From: Nanobdellota archaeon
GTDB taxonomy: Archaea; Nanobdellota; Nanobdellia; Pacearchaeales; GW2011-AR1
DNA length: 9,067 nt
Assembly (NCBI GenBank): GCA_018901375.1
Contig: JAHIEP010000069.1
Location: 1-9,067, forward strand
Reading direction: 5' to 3'
Under the pieces are notes generated by a model. The model was not told the origin of the DNA, ran no database searches, and saw only the letters and a list, made by a program, of their open reading frames with translations. This document shows, piece by piece, positions 1 to 5,642 of the stretch (position 1 is the stretch's first letter; the number at the start of each line of letters is the position of its first letter). The translations under genes and the position numbers were made by a program.

Positions 1-90
1 AAACCCCGAAACCCCGAAACCCCGAACATAAAACCCCGAAACCCCGAAACCCCGAACATAAAACCCCGAAACCCCGAAATACCGAAACTC
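1..90. repeat. 30-bp C-rich tandem array with nested 8-mer
   Basis: Two exact 30-bp units (1-30, 31-60) and a third degenerating one (61-90). Each unit contains three copies of the 8-mer AAACCCCG followed by AACATA. The array touches the window edge and probably continues upstream. There are eight CCCC runs on the + strand, so the - strand carries eight GGGG runs separated mostly by TTTC, a G-quadruplex-prone layout. A related 8-mer recurs at 7399-7476. No open reading frame is supported here. Confidence 0.9.
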
Positions 91-119
91 CAGCAATAAT
101 ACAAATCCAAGATAGGAAA

Positions 120-129
120 GTTTATAAAG
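120..129 (+). promoter_or_regulatory. TATA box for the 66-aa/192-aa envelope genes
   Basis: GTTTATAAAG is centred near 124-125, about 25 nt before the ATG at 150. This spacing puts the transcription start at or next to the start codon, as in leaderless archaeal mRNAs. No Shine-Dalgarno sequence precedes the ATG, which agrees with that reading. Confidence 0.65.
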
Positions 130-149
130 AAAAGAATATTACAAAAAAC

Positions 150-350
150 ATGGATAAGAAAAAGAGGATGACAGTTCTTATAATCATTGCAATCATCCTA
201 GCAATAACCGCAACCTATCTCAACGTCGCAGAATCAGACATCCCAACGACGAGAAACTCGGAAGGAAACAACCAAGGTCCAGCACAAGTCGGAATAGACA
301 TCATACCAGCTCCCATTGAAGACAAACTCGCCGAAGGAGTACAATCATGA
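150..350 (+). CDS. Small single-pass membrane protein, unknown function (66 aa)
   Basis: I do not recognise a named family. The protein opens with a basic stretch (MDKKKR), then one hydrophobic segment at about residues 7-24, then a roughly 40-residue polar tail rich in N, P, E and Q that is probably extracellular (N-in). There is no cysteine or catalytic motif. The start is supported by the TATA box about 25 nt upstream. The last four bases (ATGA) overlap the start of the next gene, and GGAG at 336-339 lies inside this gene as that gene's ribosome binding site, so the two are translationally coupled. By context it may be an accessory or assembly partner of the 192-aa surface protein, but this is inference. 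Confidence 0.8.
   Translation: MDKKKRMTVLIIIAIILAITATYLNVAESDIPTTRNSEGNNQGPAQVGIDIIPAPIEDKLAEGVQS
336..339 (+). promoter_or_regulatory. Shine-Dalgarno GGAG for the 192-aa protein
   Basis: GGAG sits 7 nt upstream of the ATG at 347, inside the 3' end of the preceding gene. It is one of the few clear Shine-Dalgarno sites in the window. It supports reinitiation at the ATGA overlap, in contrast to the leaderless first genes of units. Confidence 0.6.
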
Positions 351-925
351 AAGCCGACTCAACTCAAATCATCGAATACATCGCCGTCGCAGTAATCTTA
401 ATCTCACTCTTCTTTATCGGAGCAAAAATCACCGGAAACGTAGCAACTGAAACTGGGGTAGTCAACGTAACAATAGCCACATCCGCAGCACTAAATTTCA
501 CAACCGCAATCCTAGATTTCGGCAGCGGTTCAGTCGTAAGCGGAACAGCAGTATTACAAAGTAACGGAACCGGATTAAACACTTCGTGGACTGGACCAAA
601 AGTAACCGGACAATTAGTTTTAGTAAACATTGGGAATGTAGGCGTAACCCTAACGCTAAATGCAAACAAAACTGCAGCAAACTTCATCGGCACCGGCGCA
701 TCATTCAGGGCAATGGTAGCAAACACCACAGGTCACACAACCTCATGCGTCGCATCAAATTTCACAACCCTTCAAGCTATTGATACAACCGCACAACTAG
801 CGTGTAATCCATTATCATACTCAGGAAACAACAGTATCGACATAGACTTCGAATTACAAATCCCTCTAGACGCAGTAGGTGCAAAAACAGTTGGAATTGT
901 CGCAGTCGGAACAGCGACGTCTTAA
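347..925 (+). CDS. Sequon-rich surface protein with pilin-like N-terminus (192 aa)
   Basis: The N-terminus is a short polar leader followed by STQIIEYIAVAV and one hydrophobic helix (about residues 8-26). This resembles archaeal type IV pilin/archaellin-like N-termini, with a Glu just before or in the helix (E10). However, no exact class III peptidase site (basic residue-Gly before the helix) is present, so the assignment is tentative. The rest is a Thr/Val/Asn-rich predicted beta domain. It has eight N-glycosylation sequons (N40, N50, N73, N78, N107, N126, N138, N161) and two cysteines (C134, C153) that could form a disulfide. This composition is typical of an exported, possibly glycosylated archaeal surface protein. 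The gene overlaps its upstream partner by 4 nt. It could instead be a plain N-anchored envelope protein. Confidence 0.8.
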   Translation: MKADSTQIIEYIAVAVILISLFFIGAKITGNVATETGVVNVTIATSAALNFTTAILDFGSGSVVSGTAVLQSNGTGLNTSWTGPKVTGQLVLVNIGNVGVTLTLNANKTAANFIGTGASFRAMVANTTGHTTSCVASNFTTLQAIDTTAQLACNPLSYSGNNSIDIDFELQIPLDAVGAKTVGIVAVGTATS

Positions 926-1016
926 ATAATAATTATGCTAGGCAAAACAGCGACTCCATCCCAAATTATAAAACCACTTTGAATATCTAACCATAACAAA
1001 GCAACAACAGCAGTCT

Positions 1017-1064
1017 AAAGCGAAGCGCCTCTGAAGCAAAGCGTCTCTGAAGCAACGCGTATCT
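1017..1064. repeat. Three 16-bp tandem units with mini-hairpins
   Basis: Units lie at 1017-1032, 1033-1048 and 1049-1064. Each has the form (A/G)AAGC..., and each carries a GC-NNN-GC core able to form a 2-bp triloop hairpin: GCGAAGC (1020-1026), GCAAAGC (1036-1042) and GCAACGC (1052-1058). The spacers are CTCTGAA-like. The array lies in the 219-bp gap between the 192-aa gene and the next promoter. It is a member of the mini-hairpin repeat family also seen at 5107-5180 and inside hisS. Confidence 0.8.
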
Positions 1065-1114
1065 GCTCCACCCCACTCAATTAATTATGAGATAGAGCCC
1101 AAAACAGCAGTTCA

Positions 1115-1124
1115 ATTTATAAAT
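1115..1124 (+). promoter_or_regulatory. TATA box for the 380-aa envelope protein gene
   Basis: ATTTATAAAT is centred near 1120, 25 nt before the ATG at 1145. The start codon would be at or near the transcription start, so the mRNA is probably leaderless. No Shine-Dalgarno sequence is visible. Confidence 0.65.
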
Positions 1125-1144
1125 CACAACTTCTTATTAAACCC

Positions 1145-2287
1145 ATGAAGAGGAACATTACTTTAATAATTGTATTAACAATAATCTCAATCCAAGTCGT
1201 CTCCGCCGGAGGCGTCGGAATAACCCCCGCGCACTACAAAGAATTCTTCGAGCCAAACTTAGAAAAAACATTCAAATTTTATTCCTTCAATACCGACCCG
1301 AACGAAGGAATAGAAATTTATATAGAAGGAGATTTAGCAGAATACGTCGAGCTAAGCGACGAGTTTTTCGTCGGTGGCGGCGGCTTCACAGTAACGGTAA
1401 AACTCCCAAACAAAATAGACAAACCAGGAGTCCACGAAATCTACGTCGGTGCAATAGAAGCCAGAGAAATAGGAAGTGAAACTATAGGAGGAATCGTCGC
1501 AATCCGAGGACGAATAGACATCTTAGTCCCATACCCAGGCGAATACGCAGAATCAACATTCACAATCAGCAACATCAACGAAGGCGAAGAAGCCAATTAC
1601 GAAATAGAAGTCCAAAACCTAGGAACAAAATCACTCAACGTAAAACCATCCATAGAAATATACAAAATCAACACAACAGAAAAACTCCTAACACTAAATC
1701 TTCCAGACAAAATCATCAACCCAAAAGAAATCCTAAACAGCGTCGGAACCCTAAACACAAAAGAATTACCCCCAGGAGAATACCAAGCCATAGCAATAAT
1801 AGACTGGGGAAAAATCGACACAATGACAAAAATATTCCGAGTCGGAGAATTCCTAATAGAAATATTAGATTACGATTATCAGTTCGAACAAAACAGAATA
1901 AATCAATTCAACATAGAAATACAAAACAAGTGGAACACAAAAATAGACCAGGTCTTCGCCACAGTATCGATAACAGACCAAGGAAATTTCATCACCAATT
2001 TCAAAACAGTTTCAGCAAACACGAACCCGTGGGAAACGAAAAACCTAACAGCATATTTTGACACAACAGGATTAGAAACGAAACGATACACGGCAAACAT
2101 AGTCTTAAGCTACGGCGACACGACGACGGGAAAACTCGTAGCCATCTACATAAACAAATCACCGAGAGACAAATACATAAAATACGCGACGATAGCGACA
2201 ATCATAGCCTTAATAATCATAGCAACATTCATCTACCTAATATTAAAAATAAAAAGATTAAGCAAACGGAATGGAAAGAAAAAATAA
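1145..2287 (+). CDS. Secreted multi-Ig-like protein with C-terminal membrane anchor (380 aa)
   Basis: A cleavable Sec signal peptide is evident: MKRN, then a hydrophobic core, ending QVVSA with likely cleavage after A21. About 320 extracellular residues follow with a strand-rich pattern that I read as three Ig-like beta-sandwich domains, roughly 24-130, 131-235 and 236-340. The first contains GITPAHYKEFF and a glycine cluster (about 77-80). The second opens after VPYPGEY and has the "N-E-G-E-E-A-N-Y-E-I-E-V-Q-N-L-G" pattern common to CARDB/NEW3-like domains of archaeal surface proteins (COG1361 style). A transmembrane helix at about 348-368 and a strongly basic cytoplasmic tail (KIKRLSKRNGKKK) give type I topology. 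Sequons occur at N176, N300 and N337. There are no cysteines. The gene overlaps the next gene by 17 nt, so the two are probably co-translated. The role is structural or adhesive by inference; no enzyme motif is seen. Confidence 0.85.
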   Translation: MKRNITLIIVLTIISIQVVSAGGVGITPAHYKEFFEPNLEKTFKFYSFNTDPNEGIEIYIEGDLAEYVELSDEFFVGGGGFTVTVKLPNKIDKPGVHEIYVGAIEAREIGSETIGGIVAIRGRIDILVPYPGEYAESTFTISNINEGEEANYEIEVQNLGTKSLNVKPSIEIYKINTTEKLLTLNLPDKIINPKEILNSVGTLNTKELPPGEYQAIAIIDWGKIDTMTKIFRVGEFLIEILDYDYQFEQNRINQFNIEIQNKWNTKIDQVFATVSITDQGNFITNFKTVSANTNPWETKNLTAYFDTTGLETKRYTANIVLSYGDTTTGKLVAIYINKSPRDKYIKYATIATIIALIIIATFIYLILKIKRLSKRNGKKK

Positions 2288-2672
2288 AGTTATAATTATC
2301 CTGTCAGCAATTGCAATAATAGCTATCATTTATACGAACAGCCAAACACTAAGTAAAGAAATAATCTCAACAGAATTCCTCCTCGGCAAAGACATGGGCT
2401 TCGACCTCTCATCCGGAAAATTAAACTTCGGACAAATAATTCCAGGCCACAGTGCATCAAGAGAAATAACCATAGACAACAATTTCAAAGACCCAATCAC
2501 CGTCTCAATAAAATCCTCAGGAGAAATATCAAAATACATAATAGTATCCGAAAATAATTTTCTACTAAATCCATCCGAATCAAAAAACGCAACATTCACA
2601 GTCTACACCGACGGCATAACAGAATTCCGACCCTACAAAGGAAAAATAATAATCACATCAAAAAAACCCTAA
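2271..2672 (+). CDS. N-anchored Ig-like envelope protein (133 aa)
   Basis: A basic MERKNK start is followed by a hydrophobic helix (about 7-22) and then one compact beta domain (about 45-130). The domain has a conserved-looking LNFGQIIPGHSASREITI segment, a hydrophobic strand pattern and one sequon (N106). This pattern ("…G.i.pG…r.v.i.N…") is typical of ASH/MSP-like or Ig-like stalk domains in archaeal membrane proteins. The start lies inside the last 17 nt of the 380-aa gene in a different frame, which suggests translational coupling. The two proteins may act together, with the type I Ig protein pairing with a type II Ig protein. Whether the helix is a signal peptide or an anchor is unclear; I favour an anchor because there is no A-X-A site. 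Confidence 0.8.
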   Translation: MERKNKVIIILSAIAIIAIIYTNSQTLSKEIISTEFLLGKDMGFDLSSGKLNFGQIIPGHSASREITIDNNFKDPITVSIKSSGEISKYIIVSENNFLLNPSESKNATFTVYTDGITEFRPYKGKIIITSKKP

Positions 2673-2683
2673 GCCAGCTCATC

Positions 2684-2710
2684 CCGACACACCGACAGCC
2701 GTAAACCGAC
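2684..2710. repeat. CCGAC-rich short repeats before a hairpin
   Basis: CCGAC occurs at 2684-2688, 2692-2696 and 2706-2710, immediately ahead of the AT-rich triloop hairpin at 2716-2738. A second locus (6007-6048) has the same order, with CCGAC repeats followed by an AT-stem RAA-loop hairpin. Confidence 0.5.
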
Positions 2711-2715
2711 CACCA

Positions 2716-2738
2716 TAGAAAAATCAAAGATTTTTCTA
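2716..2738. terminator. Perfect 10-bp hairpin with AAA triloop between convergent genes
   Basis: TAGAAAAATC (2716-2725) is exactly complementary to GATTTTTCTA (2729-2738), with AAA as the loop. It lies between the 3' end of the 133-aa gene and the 3' end of uS2, and it includes the uS2 stop codon (TAG, read on the - strand). Each strand offers a run of five T (- strand: TTTTT in the 3' half after CTTT). A bidirectional terminator or 3'-end stabiliser is plausible, but archaeal termination usually needs only T-runs, so the function is inferred. Confidence 0.45.
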
Positions 2739-3605
2739 AACGCCCTCGGCAACCTCGTCCCCAACAGAAATACTTTCCTCAACTCGACCCTTCATAGCTT
2801 CCTTAACTTCCTCGTCGGCATCATCAGCCAAAGCCCTCATTCTCTCTTCAATCGCAGACTCAGCTTTCTTCAATTCAGATTCCTTTTTCTCTCGAGCAAT
2901 CCTTTTCTTTCGAGGCTCCTCCAAAATCAAAGCCTCCCCAACAAATTCCTCAAGACTCGGAAGCGACTTATCAATCCCATGAGCCTTCATATATTCCCTA
3001 GACAAAAGCCAGAAAAACAAACCCAAAGATTTATTAGACTTATTATTACCAATCATCACAACATCAACATCGGCAGTATGATTATTCGTATCACAAATAG
3101 CAGCGACGGGAATCCTAATATTCTTAGCATCAGCCAAAGCATTCTTATCCAACCACGGGTCACAAATCATAATCATCTTCGTCTCAATAAAATTATCCAA
3201 AACAGTATTAGTCAAAACACCAGAAGGATACTTCTTCGTAAAAATCCTAACACCAGTCAACTCAGCAAACATCTTCGCCCCTCTCCAACCCGCTTCTCTC
3301 TTACAAACTAAAGTCCATTCATCAGGTTTAAACTGCTTAACAAAACTAATCCCACTGTCCAACTTCTTGTCAACCAAAAGCGTATTCAAAATCGCAAGCC
3401 CATCAAGCCGCCTTCTATAAACATACTTCTTCATCGTCGGAGTAACAACTTTAGTCCCCAAATACGACGCTGTTTTAATATAATCTTCAAGCAGAGTCAA
3501 AATAGTCTGATCTTCTTTCTTTTCAGAAAATACAACCTCCTCCTGTTTCTCGAGACTATCCTCTACAACAGCTTCGCCAATTTTTGTTTCTTTTTCAATT
3601 TCCAT
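2736..3605 (-). CDS. rpsB: Small-subunit ribosomal protein uS2
   Basis: This is the 30S protein uS2 (archaeal S2/SA family). With the ATG at 3605 it is 289 aa. The core spans about residues 35-215: YLGTKV at 48-53 (equivalent to HxGT of other archaea), YRRRLDGLAILN, then KYPSGVLTN, CDPWLDKNALADAKN, IPVAAICDTNNHTADVD, and NNKSNKSLGLFFWLLSRE, all matching the conserved uS2 order. It is longer than the usual archaeal protein of roughly 200-230 aa because of an acidic N-terminal extension of about 35 residues and a charged K/E/A-rich C-terminal tail of about 70. A TTG at 3680 would lengthen it by 25 residues, but that stretch (MGLFLRVGCG…) is unlike uS2 and lies in the probable leader, so I prefer the ATG. 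Its codons are G/T-rich, unlike the A/C-rich + strand genes. Confidence 0.95.
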   Translation of the reverse strand: MEIEKETKIGEAVVEDSLEKQEEVVFSEKKEDQTILTLLEDYIKTASYLGTKVVTPTMKKYVYRRRLDGLAILNTLLVDKKLDSGISFVKQFKPDEWTLVCKREAGWRGAKMFAELTGVRIFTKKYPSGVLTNTVLDNFIETKMIMICDPWLDKNALADAKNIRIPVAAICDTNNHTADVDVVMIGNNKSNKSLGLFFWLLSREYMKAHGIDKSLPSLEEFVGEALILEEPRKKRIAREKKESELKKAESAIEERMRALADDADEEVKEAMKGRVEESISVGDEVAEGV

Positions 3606-3686
3606 ATTATAATTCCGCTCGGGAGTAAACGCTACTACGGATTTCTCCGCCCCGCACCCAACACGTAAAAACAAACCCAATCATAA

Positions 3687-3697
3687 CTTTATAAAAC
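3687..3697 (-). promoter_or_regulatory. TATA box for uS2, with a likely leader
   Basis: On the - strand, GTTTTATAAAG is centred near 3692. Transcription would begin near 3666, leaving about 60 nt before the ATG at 3605, so this would be one of the few leadered genes in the window. The leader contains GGG and GGGG runs but no clear Shine-Dalgarno sequence next to the ATG. Confidence 0.5.
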
Positions 3698-3734
3698 TAT
3701 CGAATACAAATTTAAAAATTTCAACTTCATCCAC

Positions 3735-3745
3735 GGGCGAAGCCC
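3735..3745. repeat. GGGC-GAA-GCCC mini-hairpin
   Basis: A perfect 4-bp stem with a GAA triloop, directly followed by the ACTAAAGC tandem array. It shares the C-GAA-G closure of the other mini-hairpins in the window and sits between the divergent uS2 and rpo7 promoters. Confidence 0.6.
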
Positions 3746-3746
3746 T

Positions 3747-3791
3747 ACTAAAGCACTAAAGCACTAAGGCACTAAAGCACTAATACACTAG
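3747..3791. repeat. 8-bp tandem repeat ACTAAAGC
   Basis: Five 8-bp units: ACTAAAGC (3747, 3755, 3771), ACTAAGGC (3763) and ACTAATAC (3779), then a partial ACTAG. The array lies between divergent uS2 and rpo7, immediately upstream of the rpo7 TATA box. Its ACTAAAG core resembles the TCTAAAG spacer of the repeat inside hisS. Confidence 0.85.
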
Positions 3792-3803
3792 CTCATCCGT
3801 AAC

Positions 3804-3813
3804 CTTTAAAAAC
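3804..3813 (+). promoter_or_regulatory. TATA box for the rpo7 operon
   Basis: CTTTAAAAAC is centred near 3808. The ATG at 3834 is 25-26 nt away and fits leaderless initiation. The upstream ATG at 3825 is only about 17 nt away and would fall before the expected transcription start, so this site decides the start codon. Confidence 0.6.
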
Positions 3814-3833
3814 AAAAAATACAGATGAACTTT

Positions 3834-4442
3834 ATGTTCTATGAAGTTTTAGTAACAGACCATGTAAGAGTAGAGCCAAACAAATTCGGACTAGACACCG
3901 ACGAGGCTGTGCGAGCACAACTCGAAGAATCCTACTCAGGTTTCCAAGATAAAGATATCGGCACAGTAGTAGCTGTCCTCGACGTCCTCGAAGTCAGAGA
4001 AGGAATCATTATCCCCGGCGACGGCGCAGCCTACTACGAATCAACATTCAAACTAATCGTCTTCAAACCAGAACTCCAAGAACTCGTCTACGGAACAATC
4101 GAAGAAATCACAAACTTCGGAGCCTTCATTTCCCTAGGCCCAATCCGAGGCATGATTCACATCTCACAAACAATGGACGACTTCGTATCCTTCTCCGACT
4201 CAGGAGTTTTAACAGGCAAAGACGGAAAAAAGAACTTAGTCCAAGGCGACAAATGCATGGCAAGAATCGTCGCAATATCCTACAAAGGCGAAGAACCAAA
4301 AATCGGTCTAACAATGAGACAACCTGGATTAGGAAAATTAGATTGGATAAAAGAAGAAAAAGTTAAAACAACAAAACAATCACAGCAAGCAATGGCGATG
4401 GAAAATAAAGCCACAGCAAAAAAGGAGGCCAAAAAAAAATAG
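3834..4442 (+). CDS. rpo7: RNA polymerase subunit Rpo7 (RpoE')
   Basis: This is Rpo7 (RpoE', eukaryotic RPB7), which forms the RNA polymerase stalk with Rpo4 and contacts nascent RNA. The N-terminal tip domain is residues 1 to about 78: MFYEVLVTDHVRVEPNKFG, ending in YYESTFKLIVFKPELQE. It is followed by an S1/OB RNA-binding domain from about 84 to 165, with YGTIEEITNFGAFISLGPIR, GMIHISQ and KIGLTMRQPGLG. A Lys/Ala-rich tail of about 25 residues closes the protein. I chose the ATG at 3834 because family members begin at this M-Y/F-x-V/L position and because of the TATA spacing; an in-frame ATG at 3825 adds only MNF. It is the first gene of a four-gene block with spt4, eS24 and eS31, a conserved archaeal arrangement. 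Many archaea also carry a DUF359 gene in this block, which is absent here. Confidence 0.95.
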   Translation: MFYEVLVTDHVRVEPNKFGLDTDEAVRAQLEESYSGFQDKDIGTVVAVLDVLEVREGIIIPGDGAAYYESTFKLIVFKPELQELVYGTIEEITNFGAFISLGPIRGMIHISQTMDDFVSFSDSGVLTGKDGKKNLVQGDKCMARIVAISYKGEEPKIGLTMRQPGLGKLDWIKEEKVKTTKQSQQAMAMENKATAKKEAKKK

Positions 4443-4460
4443 GGGTAATCGGAAAGTAGA

Positions 4461-4492
4461 CCTACCACCTACCACCTACCACCTACCACCTA
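4461..4492. repeat. 7-bp tandem repeat CCTACCA
   Basis: Four exact CCTACCA units (4461-4488) plus CCTA, within the 55-bp gap between rpo7 and spt4. The array ends 5 nt before the spt4 ATG and therefore occupies the place where a ribosome binding site would lie. Confidence 0.9.
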
Positions 4493-4497
4493 ATCCA

Positions 4498-4689
4498 ATG
4501 GTTCAAAAAGAAAAATCCTGCCTAAACTGTAGAACAATCTACTTCGGAGATAAATGCCCAACCTGCGGAGAAACGCCAGCGTCGGAATCATTCAAAGGAC
4601 GAATCCACATCTTCGACGCAGAAAAATCCGAAATGGCAGAAAATATGAAAATAAACAGCAACGGCGAATTCGCAATCAAATCAAAATAA
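4498..4689 (+). CDS. spt4: Transcription elongation factor Spt4 (RpoE'')
   Basis: A 63-aa zinc-ribbon protein, the usual length for archaeal Spt4. It pairs with the NGN domain of Spt5 to form the processivity clamp on RNA polymerase. The zinc ligands are C8, C11 (CLNC) and C20, C23 (CPTC). The protein continues FKGRIHIFDAEKSEMAENM and closes with GEFAIKSK, matching the family's terminal G-x-(Y/F)-A-(I/L) strand. The position directly after rpo7 is the classic archaeal order. Its TAA shares one base with the ATG of eS24 (TAATG), indicating coupled translation. No Shine-Dalgarno sequence precedes the ATG because a 7-bp repeat fills the spacer. Confidence 0.93.
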   Translation: MVQKEKSCLNCRTIYFGDKCPTCGETPASESFKGRIHIFDAEKSEMAENMKINSNGEFAIKSK

Positions 4690-5090
4690 TGGAATCACAA
4701 ATTTTACAACAAACAAAAAACCCTTTTCTAGAAAGAGAGGAGTATATCATCAAAATAACAAATGAAACAACTCCAACCTTCGACGAAGCAAAATCACAAA
4801 TTGGAAAAGACACCGACCTAATAGTTATCAAAAAAATAAATACAAATTTCGGGAAAAAAACCTTCGAAGTTGAAGCGGTAGTTTATGATAATAAAGAAGC
4901 AAAAGAAAAAATAGAAACAATACCAAAAAAAGTTAAAAAGAAAATAGAAGCAGAAAGAAAAGTTGCCGAAGAAGCCACAGCAAAAGCAAAAGCAGCCGAA
5001 GAGGCTACAAAGAAAGCTGAAGAAGAAGCCAAAGCAGCAGCAGAAACAGCGTCGGAAGAAACTAAACCAGAAGAAAATAAAAATGAATAA
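4689..5090 (+). CDS. rps24e: Small-subunit ribosomal protein eS24
   Basis: Archaeal/eukaryotic S24e of the 30S subunit, 133 aa from the ATG that overlaps the spt4 stop. The fold core covers about residues 1-85: NPFLEREEYIIKI, a TPTFDEAKSQI helix, DLIVIKKINTNFGKKTFEVEAVVYD (broken here as two strands around the NFG loop), and a closing Lys-rich helix. The C-terminal tail of about 45 residues is almost only A, E, K and T, with a 10-residue quasi-repeat (AEEATAKAKA / AEEATKKAEE). It probably forms a long charged helix on the ribosome surface, and it makes the protein longer than the usual archaeal eS24 of roughly 100 aa. A longer frame reading upstream from 4554 is rejected because it overlaps spt4 and lacks family sequence. 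Its stop lies in the same frame as eS31. Confidence 0.92.
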   Translation: MESQILQQTKNPFLEREEYIIKITNETTPTFDEAKSQIGKDTDLIVIKKINTNFGKKTFEVEAVVYDNKEAKEKIETIPKKVKKKIEAERKVAEEATAKAKAAEEATKKAEEEAKAAAETASEETKPEENKNE

Positions 5091-5106
5091 ACTAAATACT
5101 CAACTC

Positions 5107-5180
5107 GTTCTACAAGCCAAAGGCGTTCTACAAGCGAAGCGTTCTACAAGCCAAAGGCGTTCTACAAGCGAAGCGTTCTA
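5107..5180. repeat. 34-bp composite tandem repeat of alternating mini-hairpins
   Basis: The pattern is A-B-A-B plus GTTCTA. A is an 18-mer (5107-5124, 5141-5158) and B a 16-mer (5125-5140, 5159-5174). Both begin GTTCTACAAG. A ends in the hairpin GCC-AAA-GGC and B in GC-GAA-GC. The copies are exact. The array fills most of the 96-bp spacer between eS24 and eS31 and stops 6 nt before the eS31 GTG. It will be transcribed in the operon mRNA. Confidence 0.95.
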
Positions 5181-5186
5181 ACCCCA

Positions 5187-5417
5187 GTGGCAATAAAATC
5201 AAAAATCAAAGGAAAAAAGAAACACACCAACAAACCTACTTCTGTAAAATACAAGAAATACAAAATTGAAGGCGATAAAATCACAAAGAAAGAACGAAGC
5301 TGCCCAAGATGCGGACCAGGAATTTTTCTCTCCGTCGGAAAAGGCCGAGCCTACTGCGGAAAATGCCACTTCACAGAATTCGACAAAAAAGAAGTCGAAA
5401 TCAAATTAGAAAATTAA
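5187..5417 (+). CDS. rps27ae: Small-subunit ribosomal protein eS31 (S27ae)
   Basis: A 76-aa zinc-binding 30S protein of the S27ae family. It has a basic N-terminus (about 1-36) and then the zinc finger C39-x2-C42 (CPRCGPGIFL) with C57-x2-C60 (CGKC), followed by HFTEF, the family's terminal motif. The start is GTG; the protein has no internal methionine, so no ATG alternative exists. There is no Shine-Dalgarno sequence, since the repeat array abuts the start. The reading frame is open upstream through the repeats to the eS24 stop. The last gene of the rpo7 block; its TAA at 5415-5417 directly touches the hicA stop codon on the other strand, with no spacer. Confidence 0.92.
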   Translation: MAIKSKIKGKKKHTNKPTSVKYKKYKIEGDKITKKERSCPRCGPGIFLSVGKGRAYCGKCHFTEFDKKEVEIKLEN

Positions 5418-5642
5418 TTATCCAATCAATCCCAAAAATTCCTCTCTAGTCAATCCAATCTGTTTCAATATCTCTCCAATCAATCCTCTTCCTAATTCTT
5501 CATTTCCATGCACCGGCACAACGGTTTTTCTTCCGTCAACATGCTTAAATCTAACATGACTTCCTTTTCCGTAAGTTTTTACAAATCCAATCTTCTCTAA
5601 AACATTACACAATTCTCTACCAGAAATTCTAGGCAACTTCAT
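5418..5642 (-). CDS. hicA: HicA toxin (YcfA-like mRNA interferase)
   Basis: A 74-aa HicA-family protein, a small dsRBD-fold ribonuclease that cleaves mRNA and is blocked by HicB. Family marks: MKLPRISGRELCNVLEKIGF, then GKGSHVRF with the catalytic histidine H29 in G-S-H, DGRKTVVPVHGNEELGRG, and a final helix (IGEILKQIGLTREEF). I chose the ATG at 5642 because it gives the standard family start; longer frames up to 5735 add unrelated residues that read through hicB. The gene starts 14 nt inside the end of hicB, so translation is coupled. All core residues are intact, so the toxin looks functional. Confidence 0.9.
   Translation of the reverse strand: MKLPRISGRELCNVLEKIGFVKTYGKGSHVRFKHVDGRKTVVPVHGNEELGRGLIGEILKQIGLTREEFLGLIG

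Noticed and set aside
364..729. 121-aa open frame on the - strand opposite the 192-aa gene
   Set aside because: It is the complement of a convincing exported protein gene; its codons mirror that gene and it has no promoter.
3606..3680. TTG start giving uS2 25 more residues
   Set aside because: The added residues do not resemble uS2, the start is not ATG, and the stretch lies in the probable leader after the TATA box.
3608..3684. 25-codon upstream ORF (ATG at 3684, -) before uS2
   Set aside because: The ATG is only about 8 nt from the TATA centre, so it would lie upstream of the expected transcription start.
4554..4688. N-terminal extension of eS24 reading through spt4
   Set aside because: It is an out-of-frame shadow of spt4; the ATG at 4689 overlaps the spt4 stop and gives the family start.
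5107..5180. CRISPR array
   Set aside because: The repeat units are adjacent without unique spacers of 30-40 bp, and no cas genes are nearby.
4963..5181. 72-aa frame running through the eS24 tail and the repeat array
   Set aside because: It arises from frame-shifted low-complexity A/E/K codons and repeats; no protein-like sequence.
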